Shown: positions 8,077 to 14,402 of the stretch, in pieces
Numbering within the stretch: the first letter of the stretch is position 1
How the letters are laid out: every line of letters starts with the position of its first letter
Assembly: GCA_004556965.1 (NCBI GenBank)
Contig: SFFE01000017.1
Location: 1-25,486, forward strand
Direction of reading: 5' to 3'
DNA: 25,486 nt
Source: Clostridiales bacterium
GTDB taxonomy: Bacteria; Bacillota; Clostridia; Oscillospirales; Oscillospiraceae
Translations under genes and position numbers: made by a program
Notes under the pieces: generated by a model
What the model saw: the letters and a program-made list of their open reading frames with translations, nothing else
The model's database searches: none
Told to the model about the DNA's origin: nothing

Positions 8077-8736
8077 ATGTCACAACACACTTGCCATATC
8101 ATCGGCGCGGCGCCGCTCGGCGGCGCTGTGCCGCGGCCGCAGCCGGGAGACTACGTCATCGCGGCGGACGGCGGCTATGCCGCGCTGCAGGCCATCGGCG
8201 TTGCGCCCGACTTCGTCATGGGCGACTTCGACTCGCTCGGCCATGCGCCGGCGCACCCGAATGTCGAGACGCACCCGACCATGAAGGACGACACGGACAT
8301 GATGCTCGCCGTCCGCTGGGCGCTCTCGCACGGCTACCGCCGGCTCGCGCTTTACGGCGGGCTGGGCGGCGCGCGGCTCGACCACACGCTCGCCAATCTC
8401 CAGACGCTGCGGTACATCGCCGACCACGGCGCGCTGGGCTGGCTTACGGGCGAGGGCTGGGTCGTCACCGCGGTGCGCAACGGCGCGCTGCGCTTCGGCG
8501 CGCAGGCGCGGGGGTTCCTCTCCGTCTTCTGCAGCGGCGACACGGCGCGCGGCGTCACGCTCCGGGGACTGAAGTACGAGCTGGAGGACGCGGCGCTCAC
8601 GTGCGGCGTGCCGCTCGGCGTGAGCAACGAGTTTTTGGGAAAGCCCGCGCTCGTGCGCGTGGCGGACGGGTGCCTTTTCGTCCTCTGGCAGGGCGAAGCC
8701 GCGCCGGAGGCTGCGGACGATGCCGGACTGGATTGA
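8077..8736 (+). CDS. thiN: Thiamine pyrophosphokinase
   Basis: This is a 219-residue cytoplasmic enzyme that transfers pyrophosphate from ATP to thiamine to make thiamine diphosphate. The family motifs are in order: IAADGGYAAL near residue 28, VMGDFDSL near 47, KDDTDMMLAVRWAL near 70, YGGLGGARLDHTLANL near 92, and the C-terminal SNEF thiamine-contact motif near 188. The length is normal. The ATG at 8077 has an AAAGAGG site about 8 bases upstream. Longer in-frame translations run into the upstream repeat and are rejected. The 3' end overlaps the PHP gene by 17 bases in another reading frame, so the two are cotranscribed. No thiamine biosynthesis genes are nearby, so a salvage role is likely. 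Confidence 0.93.
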   Translation: MSQHTCHIIGAAPLGGAVPRPQPGDYVIAADGGYAALQAIGVAPDFVMGDFDSLGHAPAHPNVETHPTMKDDTDMMLAVRWALSHGYRRLALYGGLGGARLDHTLANLQTLRYIADHGALGWLTGEGWVVTAVRNGALRFGAQARGFLSVFCSGDTARGVTLRGLKYELEDAALTCGVPLGVSNEFLGKPALVRVADGCLFVLWQGEAAPEAADDAGLD

Positions 8737-9568
8737 CCTGCACGTGCACACGCTCGCGTCCGACGGCTCGGATACGCCCGTGGACGTGGTGCGCATGGCG
8801 GCGGAGCTTGGCCTGCGCGCCGTCGCCGTCACGGATCACGACACGTTTGCGGGGCTGCCGGAGGCCATCGAGTCCGGGGCGCGGTACGGCGTGGAGGTGG
8901 TGCCCGGCGTGGAGCTGTCCACGATCTACGACGGCGTGGAGGTTCACGTGCTGGGGTACTACATGGACGCCGGGCATCCCCGGCTGCGCGCCATGATGGC
9001 ACGCGCGACCGCCGAGCGCAACGCCCGCAACGAGACGATGGTGCAGCGCCTGCACGACGCGGGCTACCCGGTCACGATGGACGCGCTGCACGCCGAGTTC
9101 CCCGGCCAGACGATGCTCGGCCGCCCGCACATCTCCGAGTACCTCATGCGGCGCGGCTATGTCGCGTCCGTGCAGGACGGGATGAAAAACCTCCTCGGCC
9201 GCGGCAAGCCGTTTTACGTCGCGCGCTACAACATCCCGCTGGAGGAATCCGTTGAAACGCTGCGCGCGGCGGGCGGGCTGCCGGTCGTGGCGCACCTGTT
9301 CAAGTACCGCTACACGCCGGAGCAGCTCACGGCGATGGTGGACGCCGCGGCCGCGGCGGGCGCCGTGGGGCTGGAGGCCATGTACACGAACTACACGCCC
9401 GCGCAGGAGCAGGCCGTGCGTGTCCTGGCGGCGGAGCGGGGCCTGCTCTGCACCGGCGGCACGGACTACCACGGCGCGCGCAAGCCGGACATCGCGCTGG
9501 GGCGTGGGTTCGGGAATCTGCGCGTGCCGTACGCGCTGCTGGAGAAGTTGAAAGAGTATGACGCGTGA
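8720..9568 (+). CDS. PHP-domain phosphoesterase (RNase AM/YciV-like)
   Basis: This 282-residue metal-dependent phosphoesterase has a polymerase and histidinol phosphatase (PHP) fold. Metal-site motifs are visible: DLHVHTLASDGSDTP at residues 6-20, VTDHDTFAG near 38, a Glu in VVPGVELS near 65, HVLGYY near 76, GRPHISEYL near 134, VVAHLFKY near 187 and GGTDYHG near 250. Relatives hydrolyse 3',5'-nucleotide bisphosphates or trim RNA 5' ends; which applies here is not determined. The ATG at 8720 overlaps the thiN end by 17 bases, with GGAGG 9 bases upstream inside thiN, indicating translational coupling. The gap from 9569 to 9765 holds one degenerate repeat. Confidence 0.88.
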   Translation: MPDWIDLHVHTLASDGSDTPVDVVRMAAELGLRAVAVTDHDTFAGLPEAIESGARYGVEVVPGVELSTIYDGVEVHVLGYYMDAGHPRLRAMMARATAERNARNETMVQRLHDAGYPVTMDALHAEFPGQTMLGRPHISEYLMRRGYVASVQDGMKNLLGRGKPFYVARYNIPLEESVETLRAAGGLPVVAHLFKYRYTPEQLTAMVDAAAAAGAVGLEAMYTNYTPAQEQAVRVLAAERGLLCTGGTDYHGARKPDIALGRGFGNLRVPYALLEKLKEYDA

Positions 9569-9600
9569 CGTGCCGAGCCAAAAGGTCGGACAACGGCTTC

Positions 9601-9654
9601 GGCGCGCGAACCGCTTGCGGCGAAAGCGCAATGGAACGTGTCCACTCTGACGCT
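9601..9654. repeat. Degenerate half-copy of the palindromic repeat, copy C
   Basis: Read on the minus strand, it begins AGCGTCAGAGTGG and continues through GTTCCATTGCG, aligning loosely with the arm of copies B and G. No paired arm or central hairpin is obvious. Confidence 0.45.
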
Positions 9655-9765
9655 CTGCACGAGCAGAAAAAAATGGGGTGGAATGCCCCAGCGCGTTACG
9701 CACCGCGCCGCCGCGCGTTCATGCTTTTCTCATAAATTTACGCGAAAATAAACGTTCAATCCCAT

Positions 9766-11283
9766 ATGACAGAAAGAGATGGTGGTTCTTTGCCCAGCCT
9801 GTTCAAACCCTATGAAGGCAGCGAGCCTTATATTTTCATCAGCTACGCCCATGCCGACGCGGACGCGGTGCTGGAGATCGTCGGCGATATGCACGACCGC
9901 GGTTACCGCATCTGGTACGACGAGGGCATCGACGCCGGCAGCGAGTGGACGGAGTGCATCGCGTCGCACCTGTACGGCGCGCACCTCGTGCTGGCGTTCG
10001 TCTCGCCGGCGTACCTCGCCTCGGACAACTGCCGCAAGGAGCTGCACTACGCGCTCACGAAAAAGAAAAAGACGATCAGCATCTTTCTGGAGGAGACGCA
10101 GCTCTCTCCCGGCATGGAGCTGCAGCTCGGCAACATCTTCGCGCTGATGAAATACACCTACCCCAGCGAAGACTATTTCTACGACAAGCTCTATACCGCG
10201 CCGCTGCTGCGCTCCGAGACGTTCTCGGACGCGGACGCGGCGCCGCCGGCGCCGCCCGCGAAGCCGAAGCGGAGGAAGAAGAAAGCGGAGAAGCCCGGAA
10301 AGGCGAAGAAAGGGAAGGCCGGGAAGATCATCGCGGCGTGTCTCGCCGTCGTGCTGCTCGGCTGCGCGATCGCCGCTGCGATCGTCGGCCATTTCACCGG
10401 CTATCTGGAGCGGTGGACGACCAAGACCGTCGCGGTCGAGAAGCTGCCGGGCGACACGGTCTGCGCGTTCCAGAACCCGATTCTGGAGCAGGCCGCGCGC
10501 GACTACGCCGGTATCCCGGCGGGCGAACTCATGGTGGACGATCTCAAGGGGCTGACGGCGCTGTACGTCTGCGGCAACACGGTTTCGTTCACCGAACCGG
10601 CGCAGGACGCAGACACAGAACGCGGCAGCATCCGGGAGCTGTCCGATCTCGCGTATTTTCCGAGCCTGACGACCGTCTGGCTCCGGAACCAGAACATCAC
10701 GTCGCTTCAGACGCTGCCCGCCTGCGCCGTCGAGACGCTCGACGTCGGCGGCAACCGGATCACCGCCCTTGCCGGGATCGAGAATCTGCCGAAGCTGCAG
10801 ACCCTGCTGGCCGACGGCAACGCCATTGCCGACCTCACGGGGCTGGAGCGCTGTCTCGATCTGCGCACTGTCAGTCTCAACGGCGCGAACGCTTCGGAGC
10901 TGTCCGTGTTCCGCCCGCTGACGAAGCTGCAGTCGCTCACGATTTCGAACGCCACGCGCGAGGAGCTGTGGACCCCGCTGCATCAGGATTCGCTCACGTA
11001 CGTCGCGCTGTATGACTGCGACCTGCGCGGCTCGTTCTTCCGGGACTTTGACAAAGAGCGCGGCGTCACCGAACTGGTGCTTGTCCGCTGCCGGCTTGAT
11101 TCCGGCTCCGGGCTGGACGATTTCACCGGGCTGACGGAGCTGACGCTGTTCGGCTGTACCGGCGAACCGGACTGGTCGCCGCTCGCCGGACTGCCGAACC
11201 TCCGGACGATCACGACCGACGCCGCCGGACAGAGCGCGCTCACCGCCTCCGGCACCGCCGCAGAGATCGTCGTGCAGAACTGA
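9766..11283 (+). CDS. TIR domain - membrane helix - leucine-rich-repeat protein
   Basis: This 505-residue protein has three parts. Residues 20-145 form a TIR domain: YIFISYAHADADA at 22-34, GYRIWYDEGIDAGSEW at 46-61, VLAFVSPAYLASDNC at 75-89, and Glu92 in CRKEL at the position of the catalytic glutamate of NAD-cleaving TIRs. Residues 155-187 are a Pro- and Lys-rich linker. One hydrophobic helix spans about 188-208. Residues 255-485 are degenerate leucine-rich repeats with 20-24 residue spacing. By the positive-inside rule the TIR should be cytoplasmic and the repeats outside. The ATG at 9766 has no clear ribosome site. A TTG at 9790 behind GGTGG would also fit. The gene stands alone between repeats and a strong terminator. 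A signalling or defence function is inferred from domains only. Confidence 0.85.
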   Translation: MTERDGGSLPSLFKPYEGSEPYIFISYAHADADAVLEIVGDMHDRGYRIWYDEGIDAGSEWTECIASHLYGAHLVLAFVSPAYLASDNCRKELHYALTKKKKTISIFLEETQLSPGMELQLGNIFALMKYTYPSEDYFYDKLYTAPLLRSETFSDADAAPPAPPAKPKRRKKKAEKPGKAKKGKAGKIIAACLAVVLLGCAIAAAIVGHFTGYLERWTTKTVAVEKLPGDTVCAFQNPILEQAARDYAGIPAGELMVDDLKGLTALYVCGNTVSFTEPAQDADTERGSIRELSDLAYFPSLTTVWLRNQNITSLQTLPACAVETLDVGGNRITALAGIENLPKLQTLLADGNAIADLTGLERCLDLRTVSLNGANASELSVFRPLTKLQSLTISNATREELWTPLHQDSLTYVALYDCDLRGSFFRDFDKERGVTELVLVRCRLDSGSGLDDFTGLTELTLFGCTGEPDWSPLAGLPNLRTITTDAAGQSALTASGTAAEIVVQN

Positions 11284-11290
11284 AAACTGC

Positions 11291-11319
11291 AAAACAGGCC
11301 CCCGCAGGGGCCTGTTTTT
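11291..11319 (+). terminator. Rho-independent terminator after the TIR-LRR gene
   Basis: A perfect 12-bp stem AAAACAGGCCCC/GGGGCCTGTTTT with a CGCA loop and a T-run starts 7 bases past the stop codon. Confidence 0.93.
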
Positions 11320-11347
11320 GCGCCGGGGAGCCGCATCCACGCCGCAC

Positions 11348-11444
11348 GCTCCACATCCATTTCCCCGGTTTTCCTCAGCAAATCCGAAACGTGGTGTCGG
11401 ATTTGAAAGGAAGAAGGCGGAATGGAGCGAGCGTCTTCTGACGC
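11348..11444. repeat. MITE-like element, copy D
   Basis: The left part has GCTCCACATCCATTTCCCC. The right end, read on the minus strand, is GCGTCAGAAG followed by CTCCATTCCGCCTTCTTCCTTT. The centre is a different hairpin, AAATCCGA/TCGGATTT (11380-11387 with 11397-11404), so the arms are kept while the core is replaced. Confidence 0.65.
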
Positions 11445-11481
11445 CGCCGCAGCCGCAAGTTTGCACAATCCCCGTAACGCA

Positions 11482-11527
11482 ACGAAAACGCCCGGCCGGA
11501 ACGGACAAACCGGCAGGGCGTTTTCGT
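11482..11527. terminator. Orphan terminator-like hairpin
   Basis: Outer arms ACGAAAACGCCC/GGGCGTTTTCGT (11482-11493 with 11516-11527) enclose an inner GCCGG/CCGGC stem. No gene ends here: the TIR-LRR gene already has its own terminator 160 bases earlier and LysR starts 170 bases later. From 11528 to 11598 I see no further feature beyond a weak 24-codon ORF (see rejected list). Confidence 0.6.
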
Positions 11528-11598
11528 CAGGAGAAATGGAGTTAGGAAAACATGGTTCCTAAAAATGAGGGGGACAAATCCAAGTGGGAAAGTTGTGC

Positions 11599-11627
11599 TT
11601 GCTTTCCACTTGCCTGTATTATATAAT
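11599..11627 (+). promoter_or_regulatory. Promoter for the LysR gene
   Basis: TTGCTT (11599-11604), a 17-base spacer, and a perfect TATAAT (11622-11627). Transcription would start near 11634, about 63 bases before the ATG. Confidence 0.6.
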
Positions 11628-11656
11628 ACCCATATTGATAAGTAAAGCGAATTTTT

Positions 11657-11672
11657 CTAATAGTTAAATTAG
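11657..11672. promoter_or_regulatory. Dyad in the LysR leader, possible autoregulatory site
   Basis: CTAAT-N6-ATTAG lies between the predicted transcription start and the lysR ribosome site. LysR-type proteins often bind interrupted AT-rich dyads near their own promoters. Assignment is by position only. Confidence 0.35.
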
Positions 11673-11696
11673 CGTATCTTATTTTTGGAGGCGGAA

Positions 11697-12557
11697 ATGA
11701 ACCAATATCTGGCGCTTTTGCGCGTGCTCGAATGCAACAGCTTTTCGGATGCGGCGCGTGTGATGGGGTATACGCAGTCCGCCGTGAGCCAGATGATCAA
11801 GGCGCTGGAGGAGGAGCTGGGGGTCACGCTGCTGCTCCGCTCGCGCACCGGCGTGACGCTCACGCGCGAGGGCGAGCTGCTGCTGCCCTATATCCGCGAT
11901 GTGGCCAACGCCCACCGGATGCTCTCCGAGCAGGCAGCGAATTTCCACGGCCTACAGAGCGGCACGATCCGCATCGGTACGTTCACAAGCGTCTCCAGCC
12001 GGCTGCTGCCGCCGGTGATGAAGGCGTTTAAGGAGGCGCATCCGAACCTCCGCTTCGAGCTGCATCAGGGTGTGTATTCCGAGATCGAGGAGTGGGTGCG
12101 CGCGGGCGTGGTGGACTTCGGCTTCACGGATGCGTCACGCGTGACGCCGTTCGTGTGCGAGCCGGTGTTCCGGGACACGATGCTGGCCGTCCTGCCGGAG
12201 GGGCACCCGCTCGGCGAGAACATCTTCGTCCAGGTCGGGCAGCTGAAGCAGGAGCCGTTCATCCTGCTCGACGAGGGGCGCGGCGGCGGCATCGTGCACG
12301 ACATGGTCGCCGCACATCCGGAGATCGATGTGCAGTACCACGTCGCGGACGACTACAGCATCCTCACCATGGTGGAAAACCGTCTCGGCATCGCCATTCT
12401 GCCGGAGCTGGTGCTGAAAAATACGAACCACCGCGTCATCGCGCGCCAGCTCCAGCCGCAGCTCCGGCGCACGCTCGGCGTCATCTATCCGAAGCGCGAG
12501 GGACTGTCCACCGCAGCGCGCGCGTTTTTGCGCGAGCTGCGCACGGCGCTGAAATAA
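11697..12557 (+). CDS. LysR-family transcriptional regulator
   Basis: This 286-residue DNA-binding regulator has an N-terminal winged helix-turn-helix at about residues 1-60 (SFSDAARVMGYTQSAVSQMIKALEEELG, then LLLRSRTGVTLTREG). The C-terminal periplasmic-binding-like sensor domain covers about 88-286, including GTIRIGTFTSVSSRLLPPVM and the late EGLSTAARAFL. The ATG at 11697 is chosen over an in-frame TTG at 11685 because GGAGG (11687-11691) lies between them. It is followed 85 bases later by a DUF554 gene on the same strand with its own candidate promoter. Control of that gene is plausible but unproven. The effector cannot be inferred from sequence. Confidence 0.93.
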   Translation: MNQYLALLRVLECNSFSDAARVMGYTQSAVSQMIKALEEELGVTLLLRSRTGVTLTREGELLLPYIRDVANAHRMLSEQAANFHGLQSGTIRIGTFTSVSSRLLPPVMKAFKEAHPNLRFELHQGVYSEIEEWVRAGVVDFGFTDASRVTPFVCEPVFRDTMLAVLPEGHPLGENIFVQVGQLKQEPFILLDEGRGGGIVHDMVAAHPEIDVQYHVADDYSILTMVENRLGIAILPELVLKNTNHRVIARQLQPQLRRTLGVIYPKREGLSTAARAFLRELRTALK

Positions 12558-12577
12558 AAATCCTGCTGCATTACTGC

Positions 12578-12606
12578 TTTACAGCGCGACAGAATTGTGC
12601 TACCTT
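12578..12606 (+). promoter_or_regulatory. Candidate promoter and palindrome before the DUF554 gene
   Basis: TTTACA (12578-12583), a 17-base spacer, then TACCTT (12601-12606) preceded by TGC, an extended -10. Just downstream, TGTGTACACA (12616-12625) is a perfect 10-base palindrome that could be an operator. Confidence 0.4.
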
Positions 12607-12642
12607 ATTAAATATTGTGTACACAGAGAGGATGGGTCTCCT

Positions 12643-13341
12643 ATGAGTATGACGGGCGTCCTGGTGAACACCGGGACGATTCTGGTCGGCAGCACTGTGG
12701 GGCTGCTGTTCAAAAAGGGCATTCCGGAGCGCGTGACGAACGCGGTGATGATCGGGCTTGGCCTGTGTGCGCTGTACATCGGTATTGACGGCGCGCTGCA
12801 GGACGAGAATGTGCTGATCGTCATTGCGTCGATGGTACTCGGCGCGATCGTCGGCACGCTGCTGGATATTGACGGCGCGATCAACCGTCTCGGCAAGTGG
12901 ATCGAGGGGAAGTTTCAGAAGCAGGAGGGCGGCAAGGTCTCCGTGGCCGAGGGCTTCGTCACGGCGAGCCTGCTGTTTTGCGTCGGCGCGATGACGATCA
13001 ACGGCTCGCTCAACGCGGGAATCAGCGGCGACAACAGCCTGCTGTTTACGAAATCCATGCTCGACCTGTTTGCCTCGATCATGCTCACGGCGAGCCTTGG
13101 CTTCGGCGTCATGCTCTCGGCGGTGTTTGTGCTCGTGTTTCAGGGGGCGCTCGTGCTGCTTGCGGGCGTACTCGCCCCGGTGCTCACGCCGCTCGCCATC
13201 GCGGAGATGACCAGCGCGGGGTCGCTCATCATCGTCGCCATCGCCACGAACCTCATCGGAATCACGAAGATCAAGGTCGCGGATTACCTGCCTGCCATCG
13301 TCTTCGCTCCGATCATCTGCTGGATCGTGTCTTTATTTTAA
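12643..13341 (+). CDS. DUF554 (YqgA/YdfK-like) inner membrane protein
   Basis: This 232-residue membrane protein of the DUF554 family has unknown biochemical function. Family features include the N-terminal GVLVNTGTILVGSTVGLLFKKG, the middle segment FVTASLLFCVGAMTINGSLN near residues 104-123, and SLLFTKSMLDLFASIMLTASLGFGVMLSA near 130-158. Six or seven hydrophobic segments are visible. The ATG at 12643 follows GAGAGGA at about 10 bases. An in-frame upstream start at 12595 overlaps the predicted promoter and is rejected. It is the second gene after LysR and ends at a strong terminator. The pairing with LysR suggests regulation by it, which is inference. Confidence 0.88.
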   Translation: MSMTGVLVNTGTILVGSTVGLLFKKGIPERVTNAVMIGLGLCALYIGIDGALQDENVLIVIASMVLGAIVGTLLDIDGAINRLGKWIEGKFQKQEGGKVSVAEGFVTASLLFCVGAMTINGSLNAGISGDNSLLFTKSMLDLFASIMLTASLGFGVMLSAVFVLVFQGALVLLAGVLAPVLTPLAIAEMTSAGSLIIVAIATNLIGITKIKVADYLPAIVFAPIICWIVSLF

Positions 13342-13354
13342 ATAGGTATCTAGC

Positions 13355-13386
13355 AACAGCCGCTTCCCGAACGGGAAGCGGCTGTT
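13355..13386 (+). terminator. Terminator after the DUF554 gene
   Basis: A perfect 14-bp stem AACAGCCGCTTCCC/GGGAAGCGGCTGTT with loop GAAC, between two convergent genes. The A- and T-ends inside the stem suggest function in both directions. Confidence 0.85.
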
Positions 13387-13409
13387 TGGTTTGTCAAAGG
13401 GAAACTACG

Positions 13410-13441
13410 GCAGGCGGCCCGCAAACGTGCGCGCCGCCTGC
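13410..13441 (-). terminator. Hairpin downstream of the cupin gene
   Basis: Arms GCAGGCGGC/GCCGCCTGC with an inner CGCA/TGCG stem, 22 bases past the cupin stop on the minus strand. There is no strong U-tract, so termination is uncertain. Confidence 0.4.
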
Positions 13442-13463
13442 GGTGCGGGACGACCTTGCCGCG

Positions 13464-13823
13464 TCACTTCTGAGCCGTATACAGCACCAGCGCGAGGTAT
13501 TCCAGCACCTCGTCGCCGTCGTTGCGCAGGAAGTGCTCCTCGCCGTCGTCCACAAAGGCGACGTCGCCCGCCTCGACGGGGACCATCTCGCCGTCCAGCA
13601 GATAGCTGCCCTTGCCGGACAGGAAGTAAAACACCTCGCAGTCGCCCTCGTGGCGGTGGCGGCCGACCTCGCAGCCGGGCTGCAGCTTCATGAACGCGCA
13701 TACGCGGCCCTTACCGTACATCTCGTCCGGGGTGAGGATGGGATAGTTTTCAATGTGGCCCGCGCCACCCTTGAAATGCTCCATGATGATCGGATTTTCG
13801 GGGATCTTTCTGAGAAATGCCAT
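13464..13823 (-). CDS. Small single-domain cupin protein
   Basis: This 119-residue cupin has metal-site motif 1 (GRHRHEGDCEVFYFLSGKGSYLLDGE, from about residue 55) with His57, His59, Glu64 and a conserved Gly, then motif 2 around VEAGDVAFVDDGEEHFLRN with a further His near 99. Such proteins bind a metal ion and act as small isomerases, dioxygenases or sensors. The substrate here is unknown. The ATG at 13823 has GGAGG about 8 bases upstream. A longer in-frame start at 13979 runs through the AT-rich promoter region and is rejected. A possible minus-strand promoter, TTGATT-17 bases-TACAGT, lies near 13910-13880. It converges with the DUF554 gene. Confidence 0.85.
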   Translation of the reverse strand: MAFLRKIPENPIIMEHFKGGAGHIENYPILTPDEMYGKGRVCAFMKLQPGCEVGRHRHEGDCEVFYFLSGKGSYLLDGEMVPVEAGDVAFVDDGEEHFLRNDGDEVLEYLALVLYTAQK

Positions 13824-13966
13824 GGTGAGTTCCTCCGTTCTGTTTTCTGTTCGGATGAAGTTCCTTATATTTATATTGTATAAGACTGTATCACAGCCTG
13901 TCGCAGAAATCAACAAAAAGCCTTGTGTTAAGGGTCGGGATGTACGGTGCAGGCGCAAAACAGGGT

Positions 13967-13991
13967 AAAAAAAATCCACGCGCCTGCGTGG
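13967..13991 (-). terminator. Terminator of the small gene at 14010-14087
   Basis: On the minus strand, CCACGC-AGGC-GCGTGG (13976-13991) is followed by a T and, in all, eight Ts in nine bases. It begins 18 bases after the stop codon of the 25-codon ORF. Confidence 0.8.
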
Positions 13992-14009
13992 TTTGTCCGT
14001 CCGCGTTTT

Positions 14010-14087
14010 TTACTTGCCGCTGGGTTCCCAAGTGCAATCACTGAAGATCAGGTCGTCAAGATCGCGTCCTGTGTTCTTGTACGTCAT
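14010..14087 (-). CDS. Unrecognised 25-residue small protein
   Basis: ATG at 14087 to TAA at 14010 gives a 25-residue acidic peptide that begins MTYKNTGRDLDDL and ends CTWEPSGK, with one Cys and one Trp. It has no signal peptide or membrane segment. Support for a real gene is its full set of signals on one strand. TTGCAA-17-TAGAAT with an extended TG lies 38 bases upstream. A strong AAAGGAG lies 12 bases before the ATG, which is longer than usual. An intrinsic terminator follows 18 bases after the stop. No such set surrounds a random ORF elsewhere in the window. I do not recognise the family. A peptide-encoding small RNA, a regulator or a modified-peptide precursor are all possible. Confidence 0.6.
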   Translation of the reverse strand: MTYKNTGRDLDDLIFSDCTWEPSGK

Positions 14088-14124
14088 TCGGATATCACGC
14101 TCCTTTCTTTTTAAGTTCAATTGT

Positions 14125-14153
14125 ATTCTAACACGACCAAGCAAATTTTGCAA
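14125..14153 (-). promoter_or_regulatory. Promoter of the small gene
   Basis: On the minus strand TTGCAA (14148-14153), a 17-base spacer, and TAGAAT (14125-14130), preceded by TGT, an extended -10. Transcription would start near 14118. Confidence 0.7.
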
Positions 14154-14159
14154 GCTGTG

Positions 14160-14189
14160 TTTTCCACATTTTCCACATATTTATTCACA
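14160..14189 (-). promoter_or_regulatory. Three DnaA-box-like 9-mers upstream of the small gene
   Basis: On the minus strand, TGTGAATAA (14181-14189), TGTGGAAAA (14169-14177) and TGTGGAAAA (14160-14168) lie head to tail in one orientation. Each is one mismatch from the DnaA box TGTGGATAA. They sit just upstream of the -35 of the small gene. No dnaA or dnaN gene is present, so this need not be an origin; an operator is equally possible. Confidence 0.4.
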
Positions 14190-14297
14190 ACAATTTAGTG
14201 GGTTTAGACAAAAATCGCGCGAATTCTTCCGGATTCGCCCGGAATCGCTACGCTGCGTCTCGTCGGCAATGCGGGGTGCGCTACATCCCCCGCGTCC

Positions 14298-14402
14298 CCC
14301 GTCCGCAGGCTTGACCTGCGGACGGGTAAGGAAGAATGAAGAAGCGGACATGGAGTTTTCGGCTTCAGCCGGAAACGGAATGCAGCGCGTTCATTCTGAC
14401 GC
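14298..14402. repeat. Palindromic repeat, copy E, overlapping the vanY 3' end
   Basis: A perfect 12-bp hairpin (14298-14309 with 14315-14326, loop CTTGA) is followed by a GGAAGAATGAAG arm ending at 14402 with GCGTCAGAATGA on the minus strand. The last codons and stop of vanY lie inside this terminus. The stretch 14190-14297 is GC-rich with no supported gene. Confidence 0.75.

Noticed and set aside
9730..11508. 592-codon open frame opposite the TIR-LRR gene
   Set aside because: The translation is low-complexity, has no start signals and runs through a terminator and a repeat.
11552..11626. 24-codon ORF before LysR ending with three Cys (ESCACFPLACII)
   Set aside because: It looks like a small peptide, but it has only a weak ribosome site and no promoter of its own. 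An orphan terminator lies in front of it, and its end overlaps the lysR -10 box. It is probably chance.
14281..14330. CRISPR-like alternating palindromes in the intergenic repeats
   Set aside because: There is no regular spacing or set of equal-length unique spacers, and no cas genes. The hairpins belong to dispersed, not tandem, elements.
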